This document shows positions 8,460 through 16,252 of a stretch of 40,123 bases of DNA, piece after piece. The DNA comes from Anaerolineae bacterium. GTDB taxonomy: Bacteria; Chloroflexota; Anaerolineae; B4-G1. The stretch covers positions 1 through 40,123 of the forward strand of contig JAUWNP010000020.1 of NCBI GenBank assembly GCA_030612585.1, in the 5' to 3' direction. The notes under the pieces were generated by a model that was not told where the DNA came from, made no database searches, and was given only the letters and a program-made list of their open reading frames with translations. Both the position numbers and the translations under genes were made by a program. How positions within the stretch are numbered: the stretch's first letter is position 1; each line of letters starts with the position of its first letter.

Positions 8460-9647
8460 ATGGACGAGATCGAGTTATTGAGACTGATCGCCGACGGCGA
8501 GACGGAGACGGTAGAGTTCAAGCGGGAGGTGCCACGGCCGGAGCACCTGGCCAGAGAAGTCGTAGCCCTGTCCAACAGGCAGGGGGGATATGTGCTACTG
8601 GGTGTGGACGATGATGCCCAGGTCTATGGAGTGACGCTCCGGCCGGATTACGAGGAGTGGATCGCCAACGTGGGGGCGCAGACGATTGACCCACCGCTGC
8701 CGCTGGACTGTGAGGTAGTGACCACGCAAGGCGAGACGGTGCTGGTGATGCGTGTGCCCCCTGGCCCTCACAAACCTCACTGCGTCCGCGAGGGCGCGCA
8801 CAGGTGCACAGTCTACATCCGTCACGGTGTCACCAGCCGTCCTGCTACCCGTGAGGAGATTGGCAGTCTTTACCAGGAAAGTGGCGAGATTGACTTTGAT
8901 CTCTCTCCTGTACCGGGAGCCACGCTGGCTGATTTGGACATGGGGGCTATTGAGGAGTATAGCCGTAGCAGACTTGGTCTTGGCCTTGATGGACTGCTTA
9001 TTGACCCGGTGCAGCAGTTGCTCAACTGGAAAATCCTGGTCGAGCAGAATGGGGAGCGTAGGGTGACATTCACCGGTATGCTCTTTTTCGGCGACCGGCC
9101 GGGTAGTTTCCTGCCCCAGGCCCGGCTATGGCTCAAGCGCTTCAAGGGACTTGTCGCTGACAAGTGGCATCCCGGCAAGGAGATTGATGCACCTGTGCCC
9201 CAGGCCATTGAGGAGGCGATGGAGTTTATCAGGCTCTACACAGTGGTGGAGGAGATACACGGTCTCAAGCGGGTGCAAAAGGCCGAGTATATCGAGGAAG
9301 TGGTGCGCGAGGCGCTGGTGAACGGCATTGCCCACCGCAACTATGTGCGCCGTGGGATGCGGATACGTATCTTTATCTTCGATGACCGTATCGAGGTACA
9401 CAGTCCCGGGCCACTGCCCAACGGCGTGAGGGTGGAGAATATGCGCTACGGTGTCCAGGTCACCCGCAACCCAACTGTCGTGCGCTATCTGCGGGCGTTT
9501 GGGTACTGGGAGGGTGATGGCCTGGGGGTGCCCCGCATGATTCGTCTCTGCCGGGAGAATGGTATCCGTGAGCCTGACTTCACGCTGGTGGGAGATGAGT
9601 TGGTGGTTACTATCTACTCACGCGAATATGAGCGCTTTCACGACTAA
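8460..9647 (+). CDS. AlbA_2 (Schlafen-like) DNA-binding / GHKL-ATPase protein
   Basis: 395 residues; GGAGGGA (8444-8450) precedes the ATG. N-terminal AlbA_2 domain (about 8-130) shows the typical ETVEFKRE and LSNRQGGYVLLGVDD signatures. The C-terminal half has a GHKL-type ATP-binding fold with EALVNGIAHRNY (Glu284, Asn288), FDDRIEVHSPG and EGDGLGVPRM. Proteins of this build are widespread bacterial putative transcriptional regulators, sometimes labelled RecG-like; the true ligand is unknown. It overlaps the next gene's likely ATG by 20 nt, or ends 28 nt before its alternative CTG start. No odd features in the sequence. Confidence 0.88.
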   Translation: MDEIELLRLIADGETETVEFKREVPRPEHLAREVVALSNRQGGYVLLGVDDDAQVYGVTLRPDYEEWIANVGAQTIDPPLPLDCEVVTTQGETVLVMRVPPGPHKPHCVREGAHRCTVYIRHGVTSRPATREEIGSLYQESGEIDFDLSPVPGATLADLDMGAIEEYSRSRLGLGLDGLLIDPVQQLLNWKILVEQNGERRVTFTGMLFFGDRPGSFLPQARLWLKRFKGLVADKWHPGKEIDAPVPQAIEEAMEFIRLYTVVEEIHGLKRVQKAEYIEEVVREALVNGIAHRNYVRRGMRIRIFIFDDRIEVHSPGPLPNGVRVENMRYGVQVTRNPTVVRYLRAFGYWEGDGLGVPRMIRLCRENGIREPDFTLVGDELVVTIYSREYERFHD

Positions 9648-10299
9648 TCTGCTAATCACCACTTGGAGGCCAACACTGATCATCCATACCATTCCCGTAG
9701 GAATAACCCAGACTAATTGTTACATCGTCGGCTGCGAGGAGACGCAGGAGGGGGTGGTGATTGACCCCGGTGCGAACCCTGGGCGCATCCTCAAAGGGAT
9801 TGAGGAGAGCGGGCTGACTATCCGTTACGTCCTCAACACCCATTGTCACTTCGACCACATGGGGGCCAACGCTGACGTCGTGGCCGCCACCGGCGCGCCC
9901 CTGGCTCTCCACCCGGCGGAACTGCCCATCCTGGAGGCTCGGGGCGGCGCTGCCTGGTTCGGCGTGCCGGTGAAGGAGAGTCCCTTGCCAGACGTGGAAC
10001 TGGAGGACGGGCAGGTGCTGGAGGTGGGTACGCTTCGCTTCCAGGTGTTGTTTACCCCCGGCCACAGCCCCGGCAGTGTCACTTTCTACGAAGCCGATGA
10101 GGGTGTGGCCTTTGATGGGGACGTGCTCTTCGCGAGCGGGGTGGGGCGTACCGACCTGCACGGCGGCGACTGGGACACGCTGATGCGCTCAATCCGCGAG
10201 GTGCTCTTCGCGCTGCCGGACGAGACGGTGCTCTATCCTGGCCACGGGCCCAAGACGACAGTGGGGCAGGAGAAACATTCCAACCCCTGGTTGAGGTAA
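9628..10299 (+). CDS. metallo-beta-lactamase-fold hydrolase (glyoxalase II-like)
   Basis: About 223 residues from ATG 9628. The zinc-binding set is complete: HCHFDH (72-77 by this start), GHSPGS (His146), FDGDVLF (Asp) and YPGHGP (His). This is the group related to hydroxyacylglutathione hydrolase, which cleaves thioesters or similar bonds; the substrate is not identifiable. Start choice is uncertain: ATG 9628 lacks a ribosome site and overlaps the preceding gene, while a CTG at 9676 lies 6 bp after GGAGG and would give the usual family N-terminus (LIIHTIPVGITQTNCYIVG). The gene belongs to the rightward group with the ATPase and the ceramidase-like gene 35 bp downstream. Confidence 0.93.
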   Translation: MSAFTTNLLITTWRPTLIIHTIPVGITQTNCYIVGCEETQEGVVIDPGANPGRILKGIEESGLTIRYVLNTHCHFDHMGANADVVAATGAPLALHPAELPILEARGGAAWFGVPVKESPLPDVELEDGQVLEVGTLRFQVLFTPGHSPGSVTFYEADEGVAFDGDVLFASGVGRTDLHGGDWDTLMRSIREVLFALPDETVLYPGHGPKTTVGQEKHSNPWLR

Positions 10300-10319
10300 G
10301 ACAGACTTCCCAAAGGGAG

Positions 10320-10335
10320 CCTCGGAGGTCTTTGA
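10320..10335 (+). repeat. CCTCGGAGGTCTTTGA repeat providing a ribosome site
   Basis: These 16 nt recur exactly on the minus strand at 37783-37798, in both cases directly before an ATG, and in a variant at 37874-37887. The GGAGGT core is the ribosome site of the ceramidase-like gene. Confidence 0.6.
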
Positions 10336-11663
10336 TGGATAAGACCGAACTATGTGCGGGAGTAGCGCGCGAGATTATCTCGCCGCCGAGGGGCATCTAC
10401 CTCATCGGCTACGGCAACCGCACAAAGGGCAACGCCGGCGTCCATGATGATCTGACAGCCACCGCGCTCGTGCTGGACGATGGGCGTGAGCGGCTGGCGC
10501 TGGTCGCCTGTGACCTGTTGTGCCTCAACGAGTTCGTCGTGGACCGCGTCCGTGCGCAGGTGGGTGAGGGAACGCGGGTGGTGATCTGCTGCTCACACAC
10601 CCATTCTGGCCCTATCGTCTACGCCGGTCGTCGTTCCAGCCGCGCTCGCCGCGCATACATCGCCGTCCTGGTCGAACGAATTGTGCGGGCGGTGCGCCGG
10701 GCAGCGTCGGCGCTGGTTCCGGCGGCGTTGGCCTGGTGCCAGGCGGAGGCCGACATCGCCGTCAACCGGCGCGAGAAGCGGCCCGACGGAGCAGTCGTCA
10801 TCGGCGTCAATCCCGGAGGCCCCGTTGACCGGTCAGTGGGCGTGTTGAGCGTGCGTGCCGCAGATGGCGCGCCGCTGGCGAGCGTGATCAACTTCGCCTG
10901 TCACGGCACTGCGCTCGGGCCGGGCAATCTCCTTGCCTCGACTGACTGGATCGGCGCGATGCGGACACAGGTAGAGAGGGCACTAGGCGGTCAGGCGATG
11001 TTTCTGCAGGGCGCGGCGGGAGACCTCAATCCTGACTGCAAGTGGGGGGGGATCAATCCGTGGGAGGCGGCCTGGTCATTGGGCGAACGCGTCGCCGATC
11101 AGGTGATTGCTGCGTGTGACGGCGACCTCGCGCCGCTCGTGGGTGTCCCGCTTGGCCTGAACCGCCAGGAGGTCTGGCTGCCGCTGGAGGCCGAAGCCAC
11201 CACGCCTACGCCGCCACCAGCCTACCGCCAGGTGCTCTTGAAGGTAGCCGGTCTGCCGTCTTTCTTGCCCTTTGTGGTTGACCCCCTGCTAAATCGGCGT
11301 TATCCCTGGCGCTCGCGCGTCGAGGAGCGGGAGGGGGTCTGGCACGTGCCGTTGCGAGTCAACGCGGTGCGGATCGGCGACCTGGGACTGGTCACCTTTG
11401 GCGCGGAGACACTCACCGAGATTGGGATGGCAGTTAAGGCCGGATCGCCTGTCCCGCACACGATGTTTGCCAGCGTCAGCGACGGCTGTATCGGCTACCT
11501 GCCGACGGCCGAGGCCCACGCTGAGGGCGGCTACGAGGTTGATATTGCGCCGTTCTTCTATCGCTATCCGGCCCGGCTGGCGTCTGGGTGTGCCCGGATG
11601 GCCATTGGCGTAGCCACCCAATCGTTACGCAATCTGTGGCATGCCCAGCCGGGGGCCGAGTAG
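10335..11663 (+). CDS. neutral/alkaline non-lysosomal ceramidase-like protein
   Basis: 442 residues; ATG 10335 follows GGAGGT (10324-10329); a TTG directly before it is not needed. Motifs of the neutral ceramidase N-terminal domain are present: LIGYGNRTKG, SHTHSGP (Ser87, His88, His90), NFACHGTAL and LQGAAGDLNP, which together form the zinc site. There is no signal peptide and the usual C-terminal Ig-like domain is absent, so this is the short bacterial form often annotated as a hypothetical hydrolase. True ceramides are unlikely substrates in this organism; another amide or ester is plausible. Last gene of the rightward group. Confidence 0.85.
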   Translation: MDKTELCAGVAREIISPPRGIYLIGYGNRTKGNAGVHDDLTATALVLDDGRERLALVACDLLCLNEFVVDRVRAQVGEGTRVVICCSHTHSGPIVYAGRRSSRARRAYIAVLVERIVRAVRRAASALVPAALAWCQAEADIAVNRREKRPDGAVVIGVNPGGPVDRSVGVLSVRAADGAPLASVINFACHGTALGPGNLLASTDWIGAMRTQVERALGGQAMFLQGAAGDLNPDCKWGGINPWEAAWSLGERVADQVIAACDGDLAPLVGVPLGLNRQEVWLPLEAEATTPTPPPAYRQVLLKVAGLPSFLPFVVDPLLNRRYPWRSRVEEREGVWHVPLRVNAVRIGDLGLVTFGAETLTEIGMAVKAGSPVPHTMFASVSDGCIGYLPTAEAHAEGGYEVDIAPFFYRYPARLASGCARMAIGVATQSLRNLWHAQPGAE

Positions 11664-11690
11664 CCTTCGCGTCGCTGTCTGCCAGGATCG

Positions 11691-11717
11691 CCATTGGTCA
11701 TTGGTCATTGGTCATTA
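11691..11717. repeat. CATTGGT tandem array at the 3' end of the ABC ATPase gene
   Basis: Four consecutive CATTGGT-type 7-bp units. The stop codon of the ATPase gene (11698-11700 on minus) and its last four codons are made from it, so the C-terminus reads MTNDQ. A related array ends the HAD-like gene at 21002. Confidence 0.8.
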
Positions 11718-12576
11718 ACTTCACGTAGATCTCTTCAAGTGCGGACTCGCGCACAGATAGGTTCACCAGAGCCCAGTTGTTTTTGGATATGTCTTCCAGA
11801 ACTGATGCAATTTTGCTTATGCTGGTAGTCCTGAAGACGTAGTTTCCTTTTTCCTGTTCATAGTTCAGCCTATCATCAGAATAGAAGACCACTTCGTAAT
11901 CCCTGCGGCCGAGCCTCCTGCGTATGGCTTCCATACTGTCGCAGATGACCAGCCTGCCGTTTTTTAGGATGGAGACGCGATCGCAAATGTGCTCGATGTG
12001 GAACAGGTTGTGGGCGCTCAAGAGGATTGTCTTGCCCTGTTCCTTCAGGCTTTTCAGGTAATTGATGATGAAGAACGAAGTAAGAGGGTCGAGTCCTGAG
12101 TTTGGCTCGTCCAATATGAGGAGCCTCGGGTCGTGCAGCAGTGTACGGGCGATGGTCACCTTTCTCTTCATACCCTTCGAGAGTTCTCCTGTGAGCCTAT
12201 CCCGCTCAGGAAGATTGAGCGAGCCGAGCAGTAGCTCTATTCGCTCCTCGGCTTCGCGCTTGGGCATCTTGTAGAGTTCGGAGAAAAACATGAGGTACTC
12301 AACTACCGTCATATTCTCATAGAGGGGGCTTTCTTCGGGCAGGTAACCGATAAATTGCTTCACGTAGGTGCTTTCCTGGGCCATGTCCCGGCCCATTATC
12401 TCGACCTGACCAGATGTTGGGCTGATGAGACCGACGATCATCTTGAGGGTGGTACTCTTGCCAGCACCATTGTGGCCTATGATGCCCATGATTTCGCCGT
12501 TCTCTACTTTCAGATTCAGGTCTTTGACGGCTGCGATGTGTCCGTACAGTTTAGTGACCCCTTTCAGACTGATCAT
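11698..12576 (-). CDS. ABC transporter ATP-binding protein (NatA/CcmA type)
   Basis: 292 residues. Walker A GHNGAGKST (34-42), signature LSKGMKRK, Walker B LLILDEPNSGLDP and switch His in SAHNLFH are all intact. The group energises ABC-2 type exporters. Its start is only 28 bp from the permease start on the other strand, which leaves almost no room for two ordinary promoters; a GGAG ribosome site lies 9 bp before its ATG. Its partners are the two permeases at 12605-15426. The last codons come from a short tandem repeat. Codon use (frequent ATA and AGG) differs from the GC-rich neighbours, as in the permeases. Confidence 0.95.
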   Translation of the reverse strand: MISLKGVTKLYGHIAAVKDLNLKVENGEIMGIIGHNGAGKSTTLKMIVGLISPTSGQVEIMGRDMAQESTYVKQFIGYLPEESPLYENMTVVEYLMFFSELYKMPKREAEERIELLLGSLNLPERDRLTGELSKGMKRKVTIARTLLHDPRLLILDEPNSGLDPLTSFFIINYLKSLKEQGKTILLSAHNLFHIEHICDRVSILKNGRLVICDSMEAIRRRLGRRDYEVVFYSDDRLNYEQEKGNYVFRTTSISKIASVLEDISKNNWALVNLSVRESALEEIYVKLMTNDQ

Positions 12577-12604
12577 TGATTAGATCTCCATTCTTGTGTG
12601 GACT

Positions 12605-14389
12605 ATGGATAACATCCTGACGATCGCAAAGCGAGAGATCGGAAGACTGAGGTCCCGTTTCAGGGGAGGCTCAAGGCCGGTTGTAATACTCATCCTGGCT
12701 GGCGTGTCGGTCATTTCCTATCTGGCATTCCGGCAGGGGACTGTTTTCAGCAAGGGCATGTACAGGGTAGGTGTCTCCGCTGACGGTCCCTATATCCAGG
12801 ATAGCCGATTTGATACAGTCACGGTCGCTCGTTCTCCTGGGTACTCGATGCTTGAAAAAAAGGCGATAGACGTATACATTGACGGGGCCGAAGTCATCCA
12901 TAGGAGTGATACAAGGTCCCGTTACGCGGCCGGGGCATTAAAAGCATACCTTGAGAAGCAGGAGTTGGCAAGGATCAAGGAACAGTACGAGATTGACCGT
13001 GCGTTTCCGCTGCGTGTCGAAGTCAATTATATAGAGAATGTCACAATAACTCAAGGGACGGCGCTCTTGGATCTGGCAGACGCTTTGACGAGCAGCCCGC
13101 TAGAGCCAGCAGGGGCCGCTTCAGGTGCGGTAGATGCAGGCGCACAGCGGGCGAGACACGAGAGCAATACCGACTCTGCTGTCAGGGAGCAGATCAGGGA
13201 ACTGGAAAGAGGCAGCAGGCTGCCTGAAATCGAGATGGAGTTCACGTCAGATAAGGAGATCATCGTTCCATCACTTATGAGTCCGCCTATACCTTTCGCG
13301 CAGGTTATCATTGCGTTCCTCTATGTCCTCCCTGTCTCTTCCGTCAGCGTTTTCTTCACCAGCAGTTTCATGAATGAGAAGATAGATAGAAGGATCACGG
13401 TCCTTATGTCCGCCCCGGTGACACCGTTCCAGATCATCGTTGGCAAGATGCTCCCCTACATGAGTTTCTCACTGGCCTCCGTGGTCATTATGACTCTGGC
13501 GTTGGGGGGCAACCTGCTGCTGGCAATGGCCATATTCATCCCTGTGATATTGTTCATCTTCTCCATATACCTGATGGTGCCCCTGGTATACCGCACGTTC
13601 AAAGACACGACGTTTATTTCGATGCTCGCGATCACGGTGATTACGTCATATCTTGTCTTCCCCGCGATGTTCTCAGGCGTCAACGACTTGAGTCTTATGT
13701 CACCCCTCACGCTGGCTGTCAGGATGTATAGAGATGAGCCCTTTGGGCTGAAAGAATATCTGTTCTCGACGGCGCCAATGTATTTTATCTTCATCCTTTC
13801 TGTCTACATAGGTACGCGCATCTTAAATGAAGAATACCTCATGGGATTTCGGCCGCTGTATAGGAAGGTTGCCGAGGCCATCTATCTCGCCATCGTGCGC
13901 AGCCATCTCCACGTGTCCATCACGTTGTTAAGCCTGTTTCTTATCCCGATAGTCTACATGATACAGTTGGTGACCTTGGCAATATCACTCAACCTGCCCA
14001 TACGCTACGCCGTAGGGGGATTGCTGGTGGCGGCGGTAGTCGTCGAGGAGGTCGCCAAGTCGGCGGGTATCGCGGTGCTCCTTGAGAATCGGGTCATCAG
14101 GGCGACAAAAGATGTCGTCGTGCTGTCGTTTCTTTCTGCGGTCGGGTTTCTGGTTGGAGAGAAACTGCTGCTATATGTTTCGCTGAGCGCAGTGTCGGAA
14201 TCTATGTTATCGCCAGCCCTTTTCAGTTCCGGCATGCTCTTGATACCACTCGTCGCCCACTCTGTCTTCACGTCAGTTGTCTGTTTGCTCACGAAACGTT
14301 TCGGCGTCCGGTATTATCCTTACGCCGTACTCGCCGGGTCCATCGTGCACACACTGTATAATCTGTATGTACTTGGAGTGATACCATGA
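12605..14389 (+). CDS. ABC-2 type permease fused to a PrsW-type intramembrane protease domain
   Basis: 594 residues from ATG 12605 (a GTG at 12596 is an alternative). The N-terminal part has one membrane helix, a large outer region (about 45-225, with a charged helical stretch) and five or six helices of NatB/ABC-2 type. The C-terminal 170 residues form a second multi-helix domain holding the four PrsW-family motifs: EEVAK (Glu481-Glu482, Lys485), FLVGE (Glu519), HSVFT (His552) and HTLYN (His582). PrsW proteins are glutamic-type intramembrane proteases that cut anti-sigma factors. Inference: an exporter with a built-in protease, perhaps to process its substrate or a regulator. The gene overlaps the next by 4 nt. 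Confidence 0.85.
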   Translation: MDNILTIAKREIGRLRSRFRGGSRPVVILILAGVSVISYLAFRQGTVFSKGMYRVGVSADGPYIQDSRFDTVTVARSPGYSMLEKKAIDVYIDGAEVIHRSDTRSRYAAGALKAYLEKQELARIKEQYEIDRAFPLRVEVNYIENVTITQGTALLDLADALTSSPLEPAGAASGAVDAGAQRARHESNTDSAVREQIRELERGSRLPEIEMEFTSDKEIIVPSLMSPPIPFAQVIIAFLYVLPVSSVSVFFTSSFMNEKIDRRITVLMSAPVTPFQIIVGKMLPYMSFSLASVVIMTLALGGNLLLAMAIFIPVILFIFSIYLMVPLVYRTFKDTTFISMLAITVITSYLVFPAMFSGVNDLSLMSPLTLAVRMYRDEPFGLKEYLFSTAPMYFIFILSVYIGTRILNEEYLMGFRPLYRKVAEAIYLAIVRSHLHVSITLLSLFLIPIVYMIQLVTLAISLNLPIRYAVGGLLVAAVVVEEVAKSAGIAVLLENRVIRATKDVVVLSFLSAVGFLVGEKLLLYVSLSAVSESMLSPALFSSGMLLIPLVAHSVFTSVVCLLTKRFGVRYYPYAVLAGSIVHTLYNLYVLGVIP

Positions 14390-15426
14390 GCATATTCTAT
14401 GCTATGGTAAAACGGGAATTGAGATCGGTCACCAAAGAAAAAACGATCATGATTGCCATCATGATCCAATTATTCATCGCATCCTTCTCATCGGTGATAC
14501 TCGTCGGGCTGATGTCATTCTATGACCCAGACTCCATAGGCTTGAACGCCAGGATCAGTATCAAGGTAGGCGTCATCGGCGATACCAACAGTCCGTTGAT
14601 AGGGTTTCTGAGAGAGCGCAATGCGCGGGTGACGGTTTTCTCCTCACCCGTGGACGCCGAGAACGCTTTCCAGGCCGGGATGATAGATAGCGTCATATTC
14701 ATACCACAAGACAGTGGAGGAGTCGTTGATATGAAACTCTTCCTGCCTGAGTCTGAGACACAGGCGACGGTGATACTGATGGTATTGAAGGAACCTATGA
14801 AGCGGTATGAGAGTTACTTGCGAGAAAGGCAGGGTGTCCACGTCAGGTATGCGGATATCGGAGGAGTGCCCTCTACGACGTATGAGTTTCGGTATTCTGT
14901 TATCATTCCCATATTGATGTTCTTCCCCGCTTTCGTAGCGGGCAGTATGGTGATAGACTCGATATCCGAGGAGTTGGAGAACCATACGCTGGAAACGCTC
15001 TGGGCGGCGCCATTATCTCTAAACGTGATATTCGGGGCGAAGATTGTTTCAGCGCTCGTTCTCGCCATAGTGCAGTGTACCTTGTGGTCAATGCTGCTGC
15101 GTCTGAATCGTATTACCATACAGAACCTGGGCCTTGTCCTGCTACTCGCTGCAGCGATGGCGGCCATAATTGCCGTGGGGTCGGCACTCATCGCGACGTA
15201 CTTTAAGGACAGGGAGCGGTCGCAGTTTGTGTATTCCCTTTTTGTCCCGCTCTCAGCCGGAGTGAGTTATTTTTTCGACTTCTCACCCATAACGTTGATG
15301 ACTCGACTGGCTACGGGCGACTATTACACCGGCTTTGCGGACGTTGTTATGTATGGTGTCCTGCTCCTGGCGCTGCTGGCAGTGTTCTTCTCTATGGCCA
15401 AGAGGCTGATTGCTGTGCCAGCCTGA
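14386..15426 (+). CDS. ABC-2 type transporter permease
   Basis: 346 residues, starting at ATG 14386 inside the ATGA overlap with the preceding permease, so the two are translated together. N-terminal helix (about 21-45), a large outer domain (about 50-180) and five C-terminal helices, with the conserved ABC-2 signature around SISEELENHTLETLWAAPLS preceding the coupling region. No protease motifs here. With the fused permease and the divergent ATPase it should form one exporter; the cargo is unknown, as no peptide precursor or modifying gene is adjacent. Base and codon use match the preceding two genes and not the flanks, which suggests transfer as a block. Confidence 0.92.
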   Translation: MSIFYAMVKRELRSVTKEKTIMIAIMIQLFIASFSSVILVGLMSFYDPDSIGLNARISIKVGVIGDTNSPLIGFLRERNARVTVFSSPVDAENAFQAGMIDSVIFIPQDSGGVVDMKLFLPESETQATVILMVLKEPMKRYESYLRERQGVHVRYADIGGVPSTTYEFRYSVIIPILMFFPAFVAGSMVIDSISEELENHTLETLWAAPLSLNVIFGAKIVSALVLAIVQCTLWSMLLRLNRITIQNLGLVLLLAAAMAAIIAVGSALIATYFKDRERSQFVYSLFVPLSAGVSYFFDFSPITLMTRLATGDYYTGFADVVMYGVLLLALLAVFFSMAKRLIAVPA

Positions 15427-15444
15427 TGTTCTCCTTCGCTGCCG

Positions 15445-16230
15445 TCAGTCTGTGATCGGATTGCGCAGCAGCCCAATGCTCTTCACCTCCACTTCGACCA
15501 CGTCGCCCGCCGCCAGCGGTCCCACGCCGGCTGGGGTGCCGGTCAGAATCACATCGCCTGGCTCTAGAGTCATGATGCCTGCGGCGTAGGCGATGAGTTG
15601 CGCCGGTGAGAAGGCCATCTCGCTGGTGCGCCCGCACTGGCGGAGTTCGCCGTTCACGCGGCAGAGGACCTCCAGGTCGGCCACATCCGTCTCGCTCAGC
15701 CCGGTCACGAGCCACGGTCCCAATGGGCAGAACGTATCGAATCCCTTGGCGCGTACCCATTGATCGTCGCGCCGCTGGAGGTCGCGGGCGGTGACGTCGT
15801 TGCCGCAGGTCACTCCCAGTACGTAGTCCCAGGCCTCTTGTGGTCTCACGTCCCGGCAGCGCCGTCCTATGACAACTGCCAGTTCCGCTTCGTGCTCCAC
15901 TTGTTCTGACTGCGGAGGCAGGATGATGGGAGTGCCTGGCCCGATCACGCTGCTGGGTGGTTTGAAGAACAGGAGTGGCTCGGGGGGCACCTCCCTGCCG
16001 TGCTCGGCGGCGTGAGCAGGATAGTTGCGGCCAACGCCGATGATCTTGGTGGGCATTATCGGGGCCAGCAATTGAAGGTTGTCCACTAGCCCCATTTCGA
16101 CTCCGTATTCCCAGCCATCGAAGGGTGTGCCGTTCAACTCGTACACCCGTCCGTCCTCGACCACTCCCCAGCGCGGGCTGCCGTCTACGGTCGCCCGGAC
16201 GAGGTAGGCATGATGCCGGTCTATTCTCAT
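15445..16230 (-). CDS. fumarylacetoacetate hydrolase (FAH) family protein
   Basis: 261 residues. I chose ATG 16230 since GAGGT lies about 9 bp upstream and the frame further upstream overlaps the kinase gene. FAH fold motifs: IGVGRNYPAHAAEHG, FFKPPSSVIGPG, metal ligands in EHEAELAVVIG, GNDVTARD, KGFDTFCPLGPW and LTGTPAGVG. The family includes 2-hydroxyhepta-2,4-diene-1,7-dioate isomerases, acylpyruvases and oxaloacetate tautomerases or decarboxylases; which one cannot be told. It starts 22 nt after the kinase stop on the same strand, so co-transcription is possible although the functions look unrelated. Confidence 0.95.
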   Translation of the reverse strand: MRIDRHHAYLVRATVDGSPRWGVVEDGRVYELNGTPFDGWEYGVEMGLVDNLQLLAPIMPTKIIGVGRNYPAHAAEHGREVPPEPLLFFKPPSSVIGPGTPIILPPQSEQVEHEAELAVVIGRRCRDVRPQEAWDYVLGVTCGNDVTARDLQRRDDQWVRAKGFDTFCPLGPWLVTGLSETDVADLEVLCRVNGELRQCGRTSEMAFSPAQLIAYAAGIMTLEPGDVILTGTPAGVGPLAAGDVVEVEVKSIGLLRNPITD

Positions 16231-16252
16231 ATTTGAAGACCTCTCGTGTCGG

